From NCBI GenBank assembly GCA_949987565.1, contig OX465104.1:4521052-4585051 (forward strand): DNA of 64,000 nucleotides, in the 5' to 3' direction. The notes beneath the pieces were generated by a model. That model saw only the letters and a list, made by a program, of their open reading frames with translations. It ran no database searches and was not told where the DNA came from. Position numbers and translations under genes: made by a program. Position 1 is the stretch's first letter; each line of letters starts with the position of its first letter. Below, piece after piece: positions 1 through 12,720 of the stretch. Origin of the DNA: Luidia sarsii (Eukaryota > Echinodermata > Asteroidea > Paxillosida > Luidiidae).

Positions 1-285
1 GGATCTCGCAACCAAACCGGGAGGTTTTTGCCCATTTTTGGGGGGAAATCGACACATTTTTGCCAAATGGACAGTTGCACACAGGCGCGTGGTATGTAAA
101 CCACATTTGCTAGAAATCTTGGGCCAAATGAAGCAGTATTTTATGAGTTATTCCGAACCTGCTGATCCCTATGCCACAGTACTAGTGAACGTTACACAGA
201 AGCCTATGGGAAAAAAGCATAGTTATCTGTGGGGTTCCGGTCGGGAGAGCAGCGGACGACGTAGAACCCCACAGTTCTGGGGGTA
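1..285. other. unassigned sequence left of fold-back element
   Basis: I see no coding signal or recognisable repeat here. Short open frames are present but resemble no family I know. The last bases abut the terminal GGTTACGGG of the fold-back element. Confidence 0.4.
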
Positions 286-1476
286 GGTTACGGGAACATA
301 TGTACAAGATTATAGCGAGGTTTTGGTTTTTACCATTTTGCCATTTTTAGAAACACCACTGTCCCGATCGCCCCCTTTTTCCATCCTTTTGAAAATCGCC
401 ACACACAATCTAAGGACATGCACTTGATCCCAAATGTATACTGAATGTGATCAGATAACTCAAAACATCGTGGGTAAAATACTTTTCCGAAAAACGGGCA
501 GAAACTCACCCAAATACTGTCTGTAAATGTCCCGTCAACGTCTCCGCCAGGTTCGGAATCCGAACCTGGCGCCTCGACCAATCAGTGCTTAGTCTCGTGA
601 CGTATATCCCGCACGACGGCTATTTGCTGTTTCTCATTAACAGTCCATACTCGTGGTGCGCGCGCAGGTCATCGCCCTGTGAAGAGCCGACTGGTACTGT
701 ATACAACCATGGATACAACACGTGCGCTGTACATGTGATTGTACAGTACATGTACATGTACCGTACATGTGCAAGCATAGTACCAAAGAATGCTCTTTGA
801 TAATACGCGTACATGTACTGTACACTGTACTGTTGTACATGTACAGTGTATTGTACATGTACAACAGCACATGTACATGTACGCGTATTATCAAAGAGTT
901 TTCTTTGGTACTATGCTTGCACATGTACTGTACAATCACATGTACAGCGCACATGTTGTAACTTGTATCCACGGACGTGTATAAAAAAAAAGTTTTTTAT
1001 ACACGTCCGTGGTTGTATCCATGGTTGTATACAGTACCAGTCCACGGACGTGTATAAAAAACATACACGTCCGTGTACCAGTCGGCTCTTCACAGGGCGA
1101 TGACCTGCGCGCGCACCACGAGTGTGGACTGTTATTGCGAAACAGCAAATAGCCGCCGTACGGGTATACGTCACGAGACTAAGCGCTGATTGGTCGAGGC
1201 GCCAGGTTCGGATTCCGAACCTGGCGGAGACGTTGACGGGATATTTACAGACAGTATTTGGGTGAGTTTCTGCCCGTTTTTCGGAAAAGTATTTTACCCA
1301 CGATGTTTTGAGTTATCTGATCACATTCAGTATACATTTGGGATCAAGTGCATGTCCTTAGATTGTGTGTGGTGATTTTCAAAAGGGTGGAAAAAGGGGG
1401 CGATCGGGACAGTGGTGTTTCCAAAATGGTAAAAACAAAAACCTCGCTATAATCTTGTACATATGTTCCCGTAACC
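286..1476. mobile_element. fold-back (long terminal inverted repeat) DNA element, non-autonomous
   Basis: The two ends are inverted copies: GGTTACGGGAACATATG at the left and its complement ending GTTCCCGTAACC at the right. The arms run inward for roughly 400 bp each (about 286-720 and 1015-1476); the same translated segment can be read from 581 leftwards and from 1190 rightwards, differing at only one residue over about 60 codons. The middle contains further palindromes: CATGTAC-rich arms at about 770-815 and 878-930, and hairpins with CACGGACGTGTATA stems at about 971-1012 and 1042-1075. No transposase is encoded. A target-site duplication is not obvious. It is most likely a Foldback/MITE-like element mobilised in trans; the superfamily is not determined. 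Confidence 0.75.
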
Positions 1477-1512
1477 CTCAGGTCTCCGACCTTCGGGAGG
1501 ATGAGGGTTACG
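1471..1512. repeat. small palindrome next to fold-back end
   Basis: GTAACCCTC and GAGGGTTAC flank a short inner hairpin built on CTCC...GGAG. It repeats the terminal GGTTACGG motif of the adjacent element, so it may be part of that element's end or a second insertion at the same place. Confidence 0.4.
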
Positions 1513-2209
1513 GTTACCGCAACTAGTATTAAGTCTATACAGAAAATTGTGTACACCAAATTTACTTGATCTGGAAAACCGACAGCTTGTGCCTTGTGGC
1601 TAAGAAAAAACTGCATTTCTACATTTCTAGTCAATGAAAAGACAAATAATTTTATTGTCAAAACTTATTTCAGAAATTGGATTTACTCTTTCTAGTTTTA
1701 AGATCACGTAGAGTAAATTTAGATGAATGGAAAATATTTTGCAGATCACAGTACAGTACATTTTCTGCAAGATTTGTTTCCAAGAAGAATATTAACAAAA
1801 GTTAATTCAAATTGGAAATAAAGTACTCGCCAAGCACATGACATGGCCATGGGCTTAATCTGTATGCCCATATATTCCTCACTTGCCCATAAACAAATAT
1901 ATTATAAAGAAGTACTAATAATGTTATAATTTTCAAAATATCAACATTCACATTCATTATCCTGATGATAGTGATTACAATACATGTGATTAATTTGTGC
2001 CTTTCAATTTGTTTGTTTCCCTTTTTCTGTACAATTTGAAGATAATGCACCGGGACATTTCATGGTGTTTTTGAGCATCTGCAAATTGTCTTGGAACAGT
2101 TCCACTCTCCGGGCCATCTTGAATTTTGCCTCAACCGAACTGAACTTAAATTTGTCACTGCGGACACTCAATCACTCTCTCGATCTGTTTGTGACAACAA
2201 ACTGCCGAG
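1513..2209 (+). other. upstream region and 5' UTR of epsin
   Basis: AT-rich non-coding sequence becomes more mixed from about 2040. The last ~100 bases before the ATG at 2210 are the probable 5' leader; no TATA box or splice acceptor directly at the ATG is evident, so the leader is probably continuous with exon 1. Confidence 0.4.
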
Positions 2210-5200
2210 ATGGCCACTAGCCGGAAGATTAAGAACGTCATCTACAACTACAACGAATCGCAGAAGAAGGTCCGCGATGCGACGAGTAACGACCCTTGGG
2301 GTCCGTCAAGTTCCCGGATGTCTGAGATCGCCGACCTGACCTACAACGTGGTGGCCTTCACAGACATCATGGACATGATCTGGAAGCGGATCAACGACAA
2401 GGGAAAGAATTGGCGTCACGTCTACAAGTCCCTGGTCCTCCTGGATTACATCATCAAGACGGGCTCGGAGCGGGTCGCCCAGCAGTGCAAGGAGAAGATC
2501 GTCGACATCAACACCCTGAAGGATTTCACTTTCTACGACACCAACAACCAAGACGTGGGGCGCAACGTGAGGGAAAAGTCCAAGCAGATAGTGGCTTTGC
2601 TGCAGGACGACGAGCGGTTGAAGACGGAGAGGGTCCAAGCACTGAAGGCGAAGGAACGCTTTGCTCAGGCGTCTCAAGGAATAGGCAGCAACACCAAAGC
2701 AGACGCCGCTGCACCCCCAGCAGCACCAGAACCATCATCAACGCCGCCACCAAGTAAGCCAGAAATAACGCCAAACCTCCCAACCATCAGTTTTCCTAAG
2801 CAGTTTATTTAACCGGCAATATTTAGAGAGCCTGCCGTTTCGATTGCGAGCAGCACCTTTCTCAAAGGCAGAATCGTCGATTAAAATCAATCAGTCATTG
2901 ATTGAAATCATTGATGAGAATAATAAAGAACATAAAAGAAGTGCTGCATGGTTTCACCACAAACCTTCCACTTAGTAATTCCACCATGCAAACCTTCAAG
3001 TCTTATCTAATAAAGAACATGTTTCTGGAATGTCAAACCAATGGGTACAATTCCTCATTCAAGTTAGATGTGTACTCAATAAGTGTGTCCAGTTCACGAC
3101 ATGTTGATATTCGATTTTGGACGATCACTCAAACTCCCATTAGTCATTTGATAGGAAGGCAGCATTAAGCCGTAACTAAAATCATAAGCCACAGTAAGAA
3201 TGATACATGAGTAGGCATTAGCTGTAGCCACTAGCAGCAAGTACCTTCCATAGACTTGTGTGTGTCATTATTAGCCATAGCCTAGTCCGTTAATTCAATT
3301 GGCTGTAGCCGCCAGCAAGTAGCTTCCATACACTTGTGTATTTTTATGAGCCACAGCCAAGAATGAGCCCATGATCAACCAATGTCCTAAGGATTCATCC
3401 TGCATAATGTGTCGATGGGACTTTTTTTCAGAAAAATCACCTTGAGCGGCTTCACCCAGTCACTGTCTTTCTTTCTCGCACCTCAGCCACCGATACCACT
3501 CCGCCTCCCACAAGACCCTTGACGTCAGAGATAGAGCAAGCCAGACCACAGACAACCAACGAGGAGGAGCTGCAGTTGCAGCTGGCCTTGGCTATGAGTA
3601 AAGAAGAAGCTGAACAGGAGAGACAGCAGCAGAAGAATGAGAGAATACGACTTGAGATGGCCATCAACGAAAGCCTGGATGAGGTAAGAAGGGGGGAGAG
3701 AAGACAAGACAAGAGTTGGAACATTTGTTTGAAAGTAGTAGGCCCAGGGCTTTCCCCTGCATATCAAATTGAGAGGCAGCCCACCTTACTGCTTTATGTC
3801 CAAAACTACCACCTCGGGGGGGGGGGGGGGGTGTCAAAGTTAGGCTAGAAAGATGAACACAGAGCAAAAGCGCTTCAGTATGTATAAAGTGATGCATACC
3901 TGGATTTCTCCTGGCGTAGTATGTTCATGCATGCATGTACTACAGTGCTGCAGACCCATTCCTAATCACATTTGTGACTTGTGGGGCTAGCACATCCACT
4001 GTTATGGCAAACACACATATTGAGCAATCTATTGGTGGTCACCTCTGGCTCATGAAATTCTAGGGCTAACCCTGAGTAGGCCCATGATGTTACCCAGGGC
4101 TGTACGCCAGAGCCAGAGCCAGAGCTGTGGTTCCAAAAAGGCCCGTAGTTGTGAATTTGTGATAGGTCATATGATTTCTGTTCGTTACTCACCGTCTTGC
4201 TAAGTAATGATGAATATGATGACATGGACCTCAGCACAGTATTTCATGAAGCTATAGCCTAGAACCCTTAGAATTTCTGTAGAGAGGTCTGCTTGGAATA
4301 GAATTCTGTCTCAGTACTTGTGAGGTGAGTTTTCCCCAAAAGAAAGCTGACAAAGGCAACTCAATCGGTAGTTTGTGTTTTGTCCAGCATTGTCAAGCAA
4401 TTAACAATTTTTGGTTTTTGTGTATGCCGTACAGAAGCTCAGAATCTACTGATCACCATGCATGTAACTAACAGAAAACCCAAAGCATCACCAAGCGGGA
4501 TATTGACATCATTTCCTTTATCCCAAGGAGAAAATCTCTTTCAAATTGTCAGTGCATTTTGGTGTCAGTGCTACCACTTCTTCAGAATTTACAAAAGATC
4601 ACCATGTCCCTTATTAAGTTACGTCACTGCATTGTTCTAGACATGCATTACGTTTTCTTTGTTCAAGATGCTCACATCGTCGGCACTTTCTGTTCTCGAC
4701 ATGTATCTTCACATGATCCAAACACCTCATCTATTTATTTTTGTTCAACTAATAAATCATGACCCATGTAAATGTAATATACGGTCAATATTAACCAAAA
4801 GTACTAATGACTGTCCTACTTACAAAGCCATCGGGATCAGTCTAAAACAAAACAAGGTCATTTTAATTTGCATTTTGTTTTGGATGAATTTGGCCTAACC
4901 AAAATATGAGCAAAATTTAAGATGAATCTGAAATCTTCACGAGATGAGGCAAATTAGAATTTGAGGGTGGGGGGAAAAAGAATCATGTGAAGTGTTTTGT
5001 CGTGACAGAGAAAACGGTGTGAGCAAAGTGGACCGGCCCTAGCCAAAAGATCCAGCTTACTGGCCCTGGCTTCAGCACCCCGTCATCTCCCCCGTTCTCC
5101 TCAGTCTACCACGGATCCAACGGTTCTTTCACAGCCACCTGCCAATGATCCATGGGCCACACCACCGCAGCCCGCCCAGCCCACCCAGCCTGCCCAGCCT

Positions 5201-6019
5201 GACCCATGGGCAGCCCTGGGTGCTCCTGCCGCTGCTGCTGCTGCACCAGCACCTCAACCGCCGGTGCCCGCAGCCGATCCGTGGGCACCGGCCCAACCTG
5301 CTGCAGCAGCTCCGCCCGCTGCGGATCCATGGGGTAGCCCAGCCACCACCGGCGGTGCTGCAGTGGCCGCCATCCCGCAGAATGATCCGTGGGCAGCTCC
5401 CCCCGCCAGCCAACTCCAAGATCCGGATTCAGATTTTGATCTCCTGCGCGCTACAGCATCGGGACCCGGCCAGCCCAGCAGCAACGGCAACCTGTTTGGC
5501 GATCCCCAGCCGCCGCTGCCGCCACCTCAGGCAGCCAGCGGCAGTATGCCGGCAGCATTTGACATGTTGAGTGTCCAGGACTCCTTGCTGTCCTCCAAGC
5601 CTTCGTCGAAGAAACCGGAGGACTTTTTGGGGGAGAACTCCAGCCTGGTCAATTTGGATGCCCTGGTGGGTCCCCCTAAGCCTGCTCAGCTTCTGCCCCA
5701 GGCGCCCAATCCGTTCCTGGGCGGGGGCGGGGGCGGCGGTATGGCCGCTCCCGCAGTGGCGTCTGGAGGCATGGCCGCCCCGCAGAGCAACCCTTTCCAG
5801 GCGCAGCGCCAGCCCGCCCCAACGATCAACCAAATGAGGGCGGAGCCGCTGCTGGGCGTGGTGCATCAGGGCGGGGCCTACCCAACAGTCTCGGGGAGCT
5901 TCTCCGGTGTCGGTCCAGCGGGGGGCAGTTCCCTTCCTCCTCCGCTCATCCCTCTCACCGGTGGAGCGTCGCAGAACCCAATGCAACCGCAGCAAGCAAG
6001 CAACCCATTCCTTCTCTGA
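2210..6019 (+). CDS. EPN: epsin (ENTH-domain clathrin adaptor)
   Basis: Three coding exons join in frame: 2210-2753, 3487-3683 and 5105-6019, giving 551 codons (vertebrate epsins are about 550-640). Exon 1 encodes an ENTH domain (about residues 1-150: NYNESQKKVREATS-like start, SNDPWGP, YNVVAFTDIMDMIWKRI, NWRHVYKSLVLLDY), which in this family binds PI(4,5)P2 at the plasma membrane. Exon 2 encodes two ubiquitin-interacting motifs (core LQLALAMS and LEMAINES). Exon 3 has five DPW motifs for AP-2 binding, a clathrin-box-like LVNLD and three NPF motifs for EH-domain proteins, the last almost at the C-terminus (SNPFLL). Donors are GTAAGC and GTAAGA; acceptors are CTCAG and CCTCAG. The 1.4-kb second intron could hide a short alternative exon. 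The role in endocytosis of ubiquitinated cargo is known for the family. Confidence 0.95.
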
Positions 6020-9000
6020 GGAATGTCTTGTCTTATTCTTAACGGGTAAGGGATACAAACACAAAGCAATGCAGACATCTAGATTCCTGACTAGTTGTTC
6101 CACGACGCAAGTTCCAATGGTAGCAATGTTTGGGCTGCTCTCTGTTAGCCATTATTAACCATATTTACAGAAATGATGCAAACTGATTCAAATGACCAAG
6201 AAATGCAAATCGCATGAATTCAGAGGGCATGTCATTATGATCTCAGCGAAAGCTTTCTCAAAGACAAGCAAAATGTAGAGCATTAAGAGTCAGAAAGACT
6301 CTTGTATATCTGAGGAGTTTCACCTGAATCCTGTTCCTGTTAGGGTGCATGTTTTTTACAGACTGCAGCATTAGGTGAGGTCTTTCTTGTTCAAATAAGA
6401 CTTTGCATGGTGGGTGAAACAATATAGGAGGGTTTGCGGTGACACCATGTATAAGGTCTCTTAAAGAAGAGGTATGGTTCTGAAAAGAACCTGAGTGATA
6501 GCTCAATGTTCCAGTCATTCTCCTGAGTCCTGATGATGGCCAGAGCATACTGTCCAGATCATCGAGCTATCACACAGATTCTTTTCAGAACCATACCTCT
6601 TCTTTGAGAGACCTTATTATACATGGTGTCACCGCAAACCCTCCTATATTCTTTCTTTTCGACTGACGTTTGGTTATTACTTTACGTTTTCATTTCAGAT
6701 TACAGCATCATGTACAACTACCATCCGCTCTTTGTCTGTCACCCTCTGCAAAACCCAAATCACAGCCATGGCCTGCCTGCAGTGCTTCAAAGCAGCATAC
6801 CAACGATTTCTTTCATATGCTTAAAAAAAATCACTGGCTAGATACATGTACTAACAAAACGGCCAAGTAAATGCTCAGCAGTAAATAGTCAAACTGAAAA
6901 AAAACCATAACGAAATCAGCTGAAATGCCTCATGTTGTGTATTGTTGAAAGGAAAAGTTGTAAGGAGTTTTTGTTTACTGCTTAGCAATGGTCCAGTGTC
7001 ATGCTTTGTCCGATGGACTCAAGCTAGGAACGGATTTTGTTTAGAAGCGTAATACTTTCAGATAAGATTGATCAGGCCGGATTCATGCAGCAAGATGTTA
7101 GCAGTCTCCAGACAATGGGCAGAGCACGCACTGCCCGAAATCGTTGAGTTACCTGCTCATCTCAGAGCTGCTCTCAGTCATGAAAGAGCTTACCACTTTA
7201 CAACAGTGGATATTAATGTTCTTCTGGATGGGGACTTCATCAACAAGTTGGATCTCTCGCAAGGTAACAAAGCTGAGGAAACAGGTCAGAGGAAATGTAT
7301 GAATGGGATTAGTTTAGAAGGGATAATCTAATAGGAGGATTAGTTTGCATCATGGATTGACAAATGCCTGGGACACCACTGGGCTATGCAAACTAAGTTG
7401 TGGGCAACTAACTATCGGCAGGCTGTGTAAACTCACAGATATACCATTGGCTAATATCTGGTTTGGGGATCTGAGGTCATTTCAACCTGGATTTCATTTT
7501 GTATACCATTTCTGTGATTATTGTCATAGTGATGTGACATGTACATTCTAAAAGCTTATATCATTTCTTCTCTTTATGTATAAAAAATAATAATTGTGTA
7601 AATCTGTTTGTGGAAATTCAACCCCAAATACTGTGTAATATCCCATTGATGTTACCATTCATAGCTATTTAAAAAAAACAATTAATTTCTTCATGTACTT
7701 ATGAAATACTACAGACAAATCTTCCCAAATCCCAGTTGTACATTTTCATATAAATCCTTCATTTATCATTCAGTAGCTGTCCAGTTTTCCTTTGCACAAA
7801 TAGCCCAGTGTGCAATAGTGTTAATACAGAGAAACCATTCAGGTTTTACATTATGGTACAGTGTTACAGGATTGGCCATTGCAATGTCTGAGTTTTTCCA
7901 CAACAACAGATCTCAAATACTGAACTAGTCCCAATACCAGTGCCCATAAATAATTCCCTTACACTACCGCAAAGCGTGGTATCAGTGGCCCAATTGGCTA
8001 ACCAAAAACAAACAGGAAACAAATATGGTATTTACTGTAGCACTGAAGAAAAGCTTCCCCCAAGCCACTAGAAGCTTCTGCAATTTAGGATTTGCAGAGA
8101 GATTGACCCATTAGCCATTGGCCTCTAAAGATGGCTTCAGGCCACCTTAAATATGTTGAGTCTGTGGCCTGGTTGGCCTCCTAAAACTCGCTAGGAATAA
8201 TCCAGTCCACTCTATAGCACTGATATAATAAAGGAGTTTCAAAACTCTTGACTAGTAGCCAATATAAAGCCACCAACATTTCTGTTTGGCTGCTTGGAAA
8301 TTGGCTCCAGACGGTAACCTGACGAGCCTCCCAGGAGGAAAGTGAAGAACATCTTGCAACAATGGTGTTACTAATACTAACCATGATTCCCACCTGATTT
8401 ATATGAAAACACCATTTTTTACATTTTCTAAGATCCGTGTAGACATTGCATCAACCTTTTTGGCAAATTGACTGTCCCACATACCTTGACTCCTTCACAT
8501 ACCGTTCCTGCCTGTGACCAATGCGTACATGTTCCTACATGCATGAGACATTTGTATTATACATACTGTATTTTAACTAAAAATTGTAATCACCATTAAA
8601 AACCAAAAAAAAAAATGCTTCTAAAGTGAATGATTATACAAACATTTAATTTTTATGAAAACACCATGAAGGATGATGCTGTTGATGTAAAAAGTACTGT
8701 TATTTTGACCGGTAATGAATTGAGTTGGTTTTTAATGGACATTAGTGTATGTGGACATTCGTGTGCGTTGTGGAAAAACACAGTCTGGCAAACCAGAGGT
8801 ATGGAGTGAAATTGAGAAGTAAAATGCTTGCCCTATTCGGCAATTTAGAGAGTTAAAGATTTGCCCTTGTTCAAATACCTTACAACATGTACTTGTGTAC
8901 AGCATATCTTTTAAATTACAACAAATAATATAAATTTATTAGATTGCACTAAATACTGTAGGCATTTTTTTAAAATTTCAATATTTTGTTTTGTTGAGCT

Positions 9001-11221
9001 TTGCTTTGCTTTTAATTGTTTTCGTATTAGTAAAATATGAAGACCTTTGAGAAGGATCTCGGAGTGAAAGGATAATTTGTGCAAATGGGCAACCAATGAG
9101 ATGGCATGATTTACGTGAGATGTCGACTGATTGGTCTAATTGAAAGGTCCCTTTGCAATGAATTATTCCGTCCGAAATTCTGTTCTGTTTATGAAGTGCA
9201 TTCTTAGCGCAGATATTACCATGGTGATTTAGCAGTGTGTGAATTGACTTTGGAAAGGCATCAGGTTCTGGTTTACTAAATAATATCCCATTGAGTTTGG
9301 TCACACAGTTGTCCTGGGTAGTTCTCTTTGCTCCGGTGAGGAATACTTACACGTATGTCATAATTAGGATTTGACACCAGACAGCCTGAGAGGAAACAAA
9401 TGAGCCACAGCACTAACGATCTTGGTACTAATGATAAGTCAGGGAAAAAAATGAGTGAATTTGATGATAATGATTGTTTACAGCCCCTGATTGCTGCACA
9501 ATGCTAGTCCCTCATACGGGGCACATATCAAGAAGGGAAGATAACATTATTTAATGGGATGAGTGTCTTTGTAAGCCTTCTTGCTGGATGAACAAAAAAA
9601 TGCAATTGCATTAAGATAAGACAGGGTTTCTTAAAAGTGAGCAAAGCTGTGGGAAAAAATCTAAAAAAAAATATAAAGTACATGTGATAGCACTGTCTGA
9701 ATGGATTTTGCTAAATCCATTTTGCATGCAATTTTAAATAAATAACTTGTGAGGCAATTTGTGAAACTTGTTTGATATAAGTGGGGGGTAACCAATCTTA
9801 TGGAAATGAATCGTTTATGATGTAAGAATTGGGTAGGTGGGTTTTGGCATAATTTTTCTCGACAGTTTTGGATTTTACATGGTTGAGAACGGTCGGGAAA
9901 GCATGCAGTTGCTCTCTCATTGAACTGCTGATAAAGGATTAGCAGTTCAAGGTCGTAGATGTGCATTCAGTTTCTGATTGTTTTACTAGCTACAAAAATG
10001 TTCCCATCATTATACTATTAGGGTATTGTGGTGCTGACTGTTACTATCCTATAGGTCCTTTAGTATCCTTGTCAATATCTTAATATTTCAGATTATTTTT
10101 TTATACTATTAAAGCTGATTAAGTTACATATATGCATTAATTTGATGATTATTGTCTTACTCCAATAATTTAACTAGTAAATATGTAATTAGTGGGGTTT
10201 GTAAAAAAAAAAATCAACCAGATCACCACCAATTTAAGGGTTATAAAGGTGGAACAAAATACTTGGACCAGAATTTATTTGCATTTGGGGAGCTCTTGAT
10301 GTCTAGTGTAACACGACAGTCTTTGTTTATATCTGAAATTAATGGAACATTTCACTACTGAGGGGAAAATATGTTTAATAACTTTATATTCCTCGTCATT
10401 CACAAATAACAGGGCATGTTTCATAATGGTTGATTTACCACAGACAGGCAGAATTTTTCTTTTTGTAGGTGACAACTATTAGTCTAAAATGACTGATATT
10501 TAGTTTACCTGAAAAAGTCGCACCTCAATGACTAGGTCTCAATTCACAGACCTCAAATGTTGTCGATTCCACTTATTTTTATTTTTATTTCTCAAATTGT
10601 ATCATAAGTTGATTGTATTATGATAGAGAAGATCTGAATGCTACGCTGTATTATGGGCTGTTGTAAGAGTGCTTCAGTGTTCTTGTCTCATTTTGATCTC
10701 AATCATTAATAATCCAACTGTCAACATTTCAGATGTTTTAGCCAATCTAAATAGCATTCACTGTCGTAGTGGTCTGAGTAACATCAGTATATAAACATTA
10801 TGGTTTATCTTTCAACTGAAAAATATCGTTTGGATTTGTCTTCAATTGTGTGTGTGAATTTCTGTGTCAACTTTTGATATAATAAAATATGCCAATTAAA
10901 AGAAAAAACACACAAATGTAGAGGGCCATCCTCAAAGGCAGGACCTTTCTGATCTACCTTGGAGAAAGGTTTTGCTATGATCAAAAATGTCAGGCTGTCT
11001 ACAATTTTCATTTTTGGTCTTTGAAGTCAATAAGCATTTGCAGCATTCTTTTACTATTTCTTTCACTCAGTATAAAAACGTTGCAAACTTTAGTATTGCT
11101 AGTACTAGCCCTTGAGAAAGGTCCTGCTAGTTTGCTACAGTTTTTGTATTAAATGAACTTCATTGCTGATACTACAGATTCTACAACTTGACAGGGCATG
11201 ACAGGTTAAACTTGGTCTTCC
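6020..11221. other. 3' flank of epsin and convergent intergenic region
   Basis: No exon-like coding signal was found in 5.2 kb. The AT-rich sequence with many short open frames probably includes a long epsin 3' UTR, with candidate AATAAA-type signals late in the region (for example near 9738). It holds one hairpin element (6423-6649), and Penelope-associated motif fragments lie near 10,925 and 11,110. Confidence 0.45.
6423..6649. mobile_element. short inverted-repeat hairpin element
   Basis: Arms 6423-6503 and 6564-6649 are inverted copies (TATAGGAGGGTTTGCGGTGA and its complement, AGAGGTATGGTTCTG and its complement), about 80 bp each around a 60-bp loop. The loop contains CTGATGA followed by a TGGCCAG/CTGTCCA stem, which recalls the hammerhead-ribozyme core found in Penelope-like elements, although the GAAA box is replaced by GATC. 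Confidence 0.7.
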
Positions 11222-12429
11222 TCATTTAGCGTTTAAGTCCACGATGACATGACCTAAGAAATCTCTCAGGACGGCTGCATAGTTACGAGGCCAGCCTCTC
11301 CACGAAGCCCGTTCCAGTTCCTCCAACCACTCCCTGAAGCCACCCTCTCCGTCCGCGTCGGAGAAATCCATCAGCGCTCTCACAGTGTGATTCCCAGACG
11401 AGCAGAGAACGACCAGGGCATAGCAGGACCATCGAGCCAGGCTCGAGTCGCCATAGACGGGCACAAAAGCCGCCAGGACGCTCACCAAACCTAGCTTATG
11501 GTGGGCTTGGTGGCAGTTGTCTTTGTGAGCGCGGCACACTTCGCTCAGAGCTTTCACGACTTCGATCTTGAGCACGGTGGATGACGTCTTGCTCTTCAGG
11601 ATTGCGGCAAAGGTTGGCAGGTAGGACCCGGCGCACTTTCCTGCATCGGCGCCGCCTGCAAGTCATTTGCAATAAACTCATTTTGGAAGAATCCCTTTTC
11701 ATACAAAATGACATCAATTCAAGAAAAAAACGGAGGAGTGATTATTCATTCCTAACAAGATCTTTGAATTTAAAGGTAGTTATTATTTTCCACGCGGTTG
11801 AAAAGGAGGCATGAAGATTTTGGTTCATTTTTGTTTATATTTTAAGCAAACACTAAGTCTTCACAGACACTAAAGTTAAATATTACATTCATAGAAATAT
11901 TATTTGTTACATCTATCAAAGCACTGTTTATTTGCTTCCCTGCTCCTCTTTTAAAAGTACAATCGTCTAATAAAGAAACTGTTTAGCCTAGACCTCTAGC
12001 TATGACTATGACTAGAGTGCCGCTTATACTGTTTTCATTGGGCCCTATAGACTACATTAATAGTACATGTACTGTAGGTCCTATAGGCTATAATTATATA
12101 GGTCCTATAGACTTTCCAAGTTTTGTGAGTTCGAACCAAACAATTATTTTATATTTCCAAATCTGTTCTCCAAAATAATGTATCGATAGTAAATAGAATT
12201 GTAGTCCTACATGTATACCTGTGTAAGCCAAGTGTCCCATCTTCTTGACAGCGTCCATTTTCACATCCATGTCTACCCCAGCGTCGAGATGTGAGGCACA
12301 TATCATGATGCCTTTCTTGCACAAGTTGAGCTCGTTGTCCCAAGGATGTTCCCCAGTTTCACCGTGTGAGGCAAGAGTGTGTAAGGTCTTCTCGACACTC
12401 TCAAAAACTCGACGCATTGACTGAAACAT
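11222..12429 (-). CDS. armadillo-like helical protein (ARMH2-like), 3' exons
   Basis: Two exons on the minus strand join in frame: about 12429-12209 and 11656-11222. Exon A is open from an ATG at 12429 and ends with HLAYT before a GTATAC donor. Exon B begins after a TTGCAG acceptor and ends at a TAA after DLNAK. The joined product, at least about 217 residues, is rich in leucine helices, with MDAVKKMGHLAYTGG, LGLVSVLAAFVPV, RWSCYALVVLCS and WRGWPRNYAAVLRDF. I recall a similar pattern (GHLAYTGG, a WxCYxLxxLC segment, WPxNYAEVL) from the armadillo-like helical-domain family around ARMH2, but this is from memory and uncertain. The exon may continue upstream of the ATG, because TTAG acceptor-like bases sit 10 bp before it. 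Confidence 0.6.
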
Positions 12430-12639
12430 GGCGAGATCCTAAGTCAACAACACTAAAATGCAATTCAAATAATAGTTCTATCGAAAGGAACTAAGACTCG
12501 CTTCACTCAAAATTGCATTTTTTTAATGTGCAATTTCCTGTGATATTCTCGTAGGTTTCCTAAAAATAACAATGGTAGTGTAGTACTAAGTACTAGTACT
12601 ATTACTACTACTACTGTAATACTACTAGTACTACTACTG

Positions 12640-12720
12640 ATTGATAGTCGCACGCGATGTCATTTTTGAACCGCGCGCGTTCGCTACTTTTTCACGCGCG
12701 CGCCTCTTTTGCGCTTAAAA
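12640..12720. promoter_or_regulatory. CpG-rich segment, candidate promoter of the minus-strand armadillo-like gene
   Basis: Dense CG dinucleotides in an otherwise AT-rich context, about 200 bp upstream of the first supported minus-strand exon. No core promoter motif is certain. Confidence 0.3.

Noticed and set aside
7068..7331. 87-codon open frame downstream of epsin
   Set aside because: Lies in the probable 3' UTR, has no recognisable domain and no exon signals.
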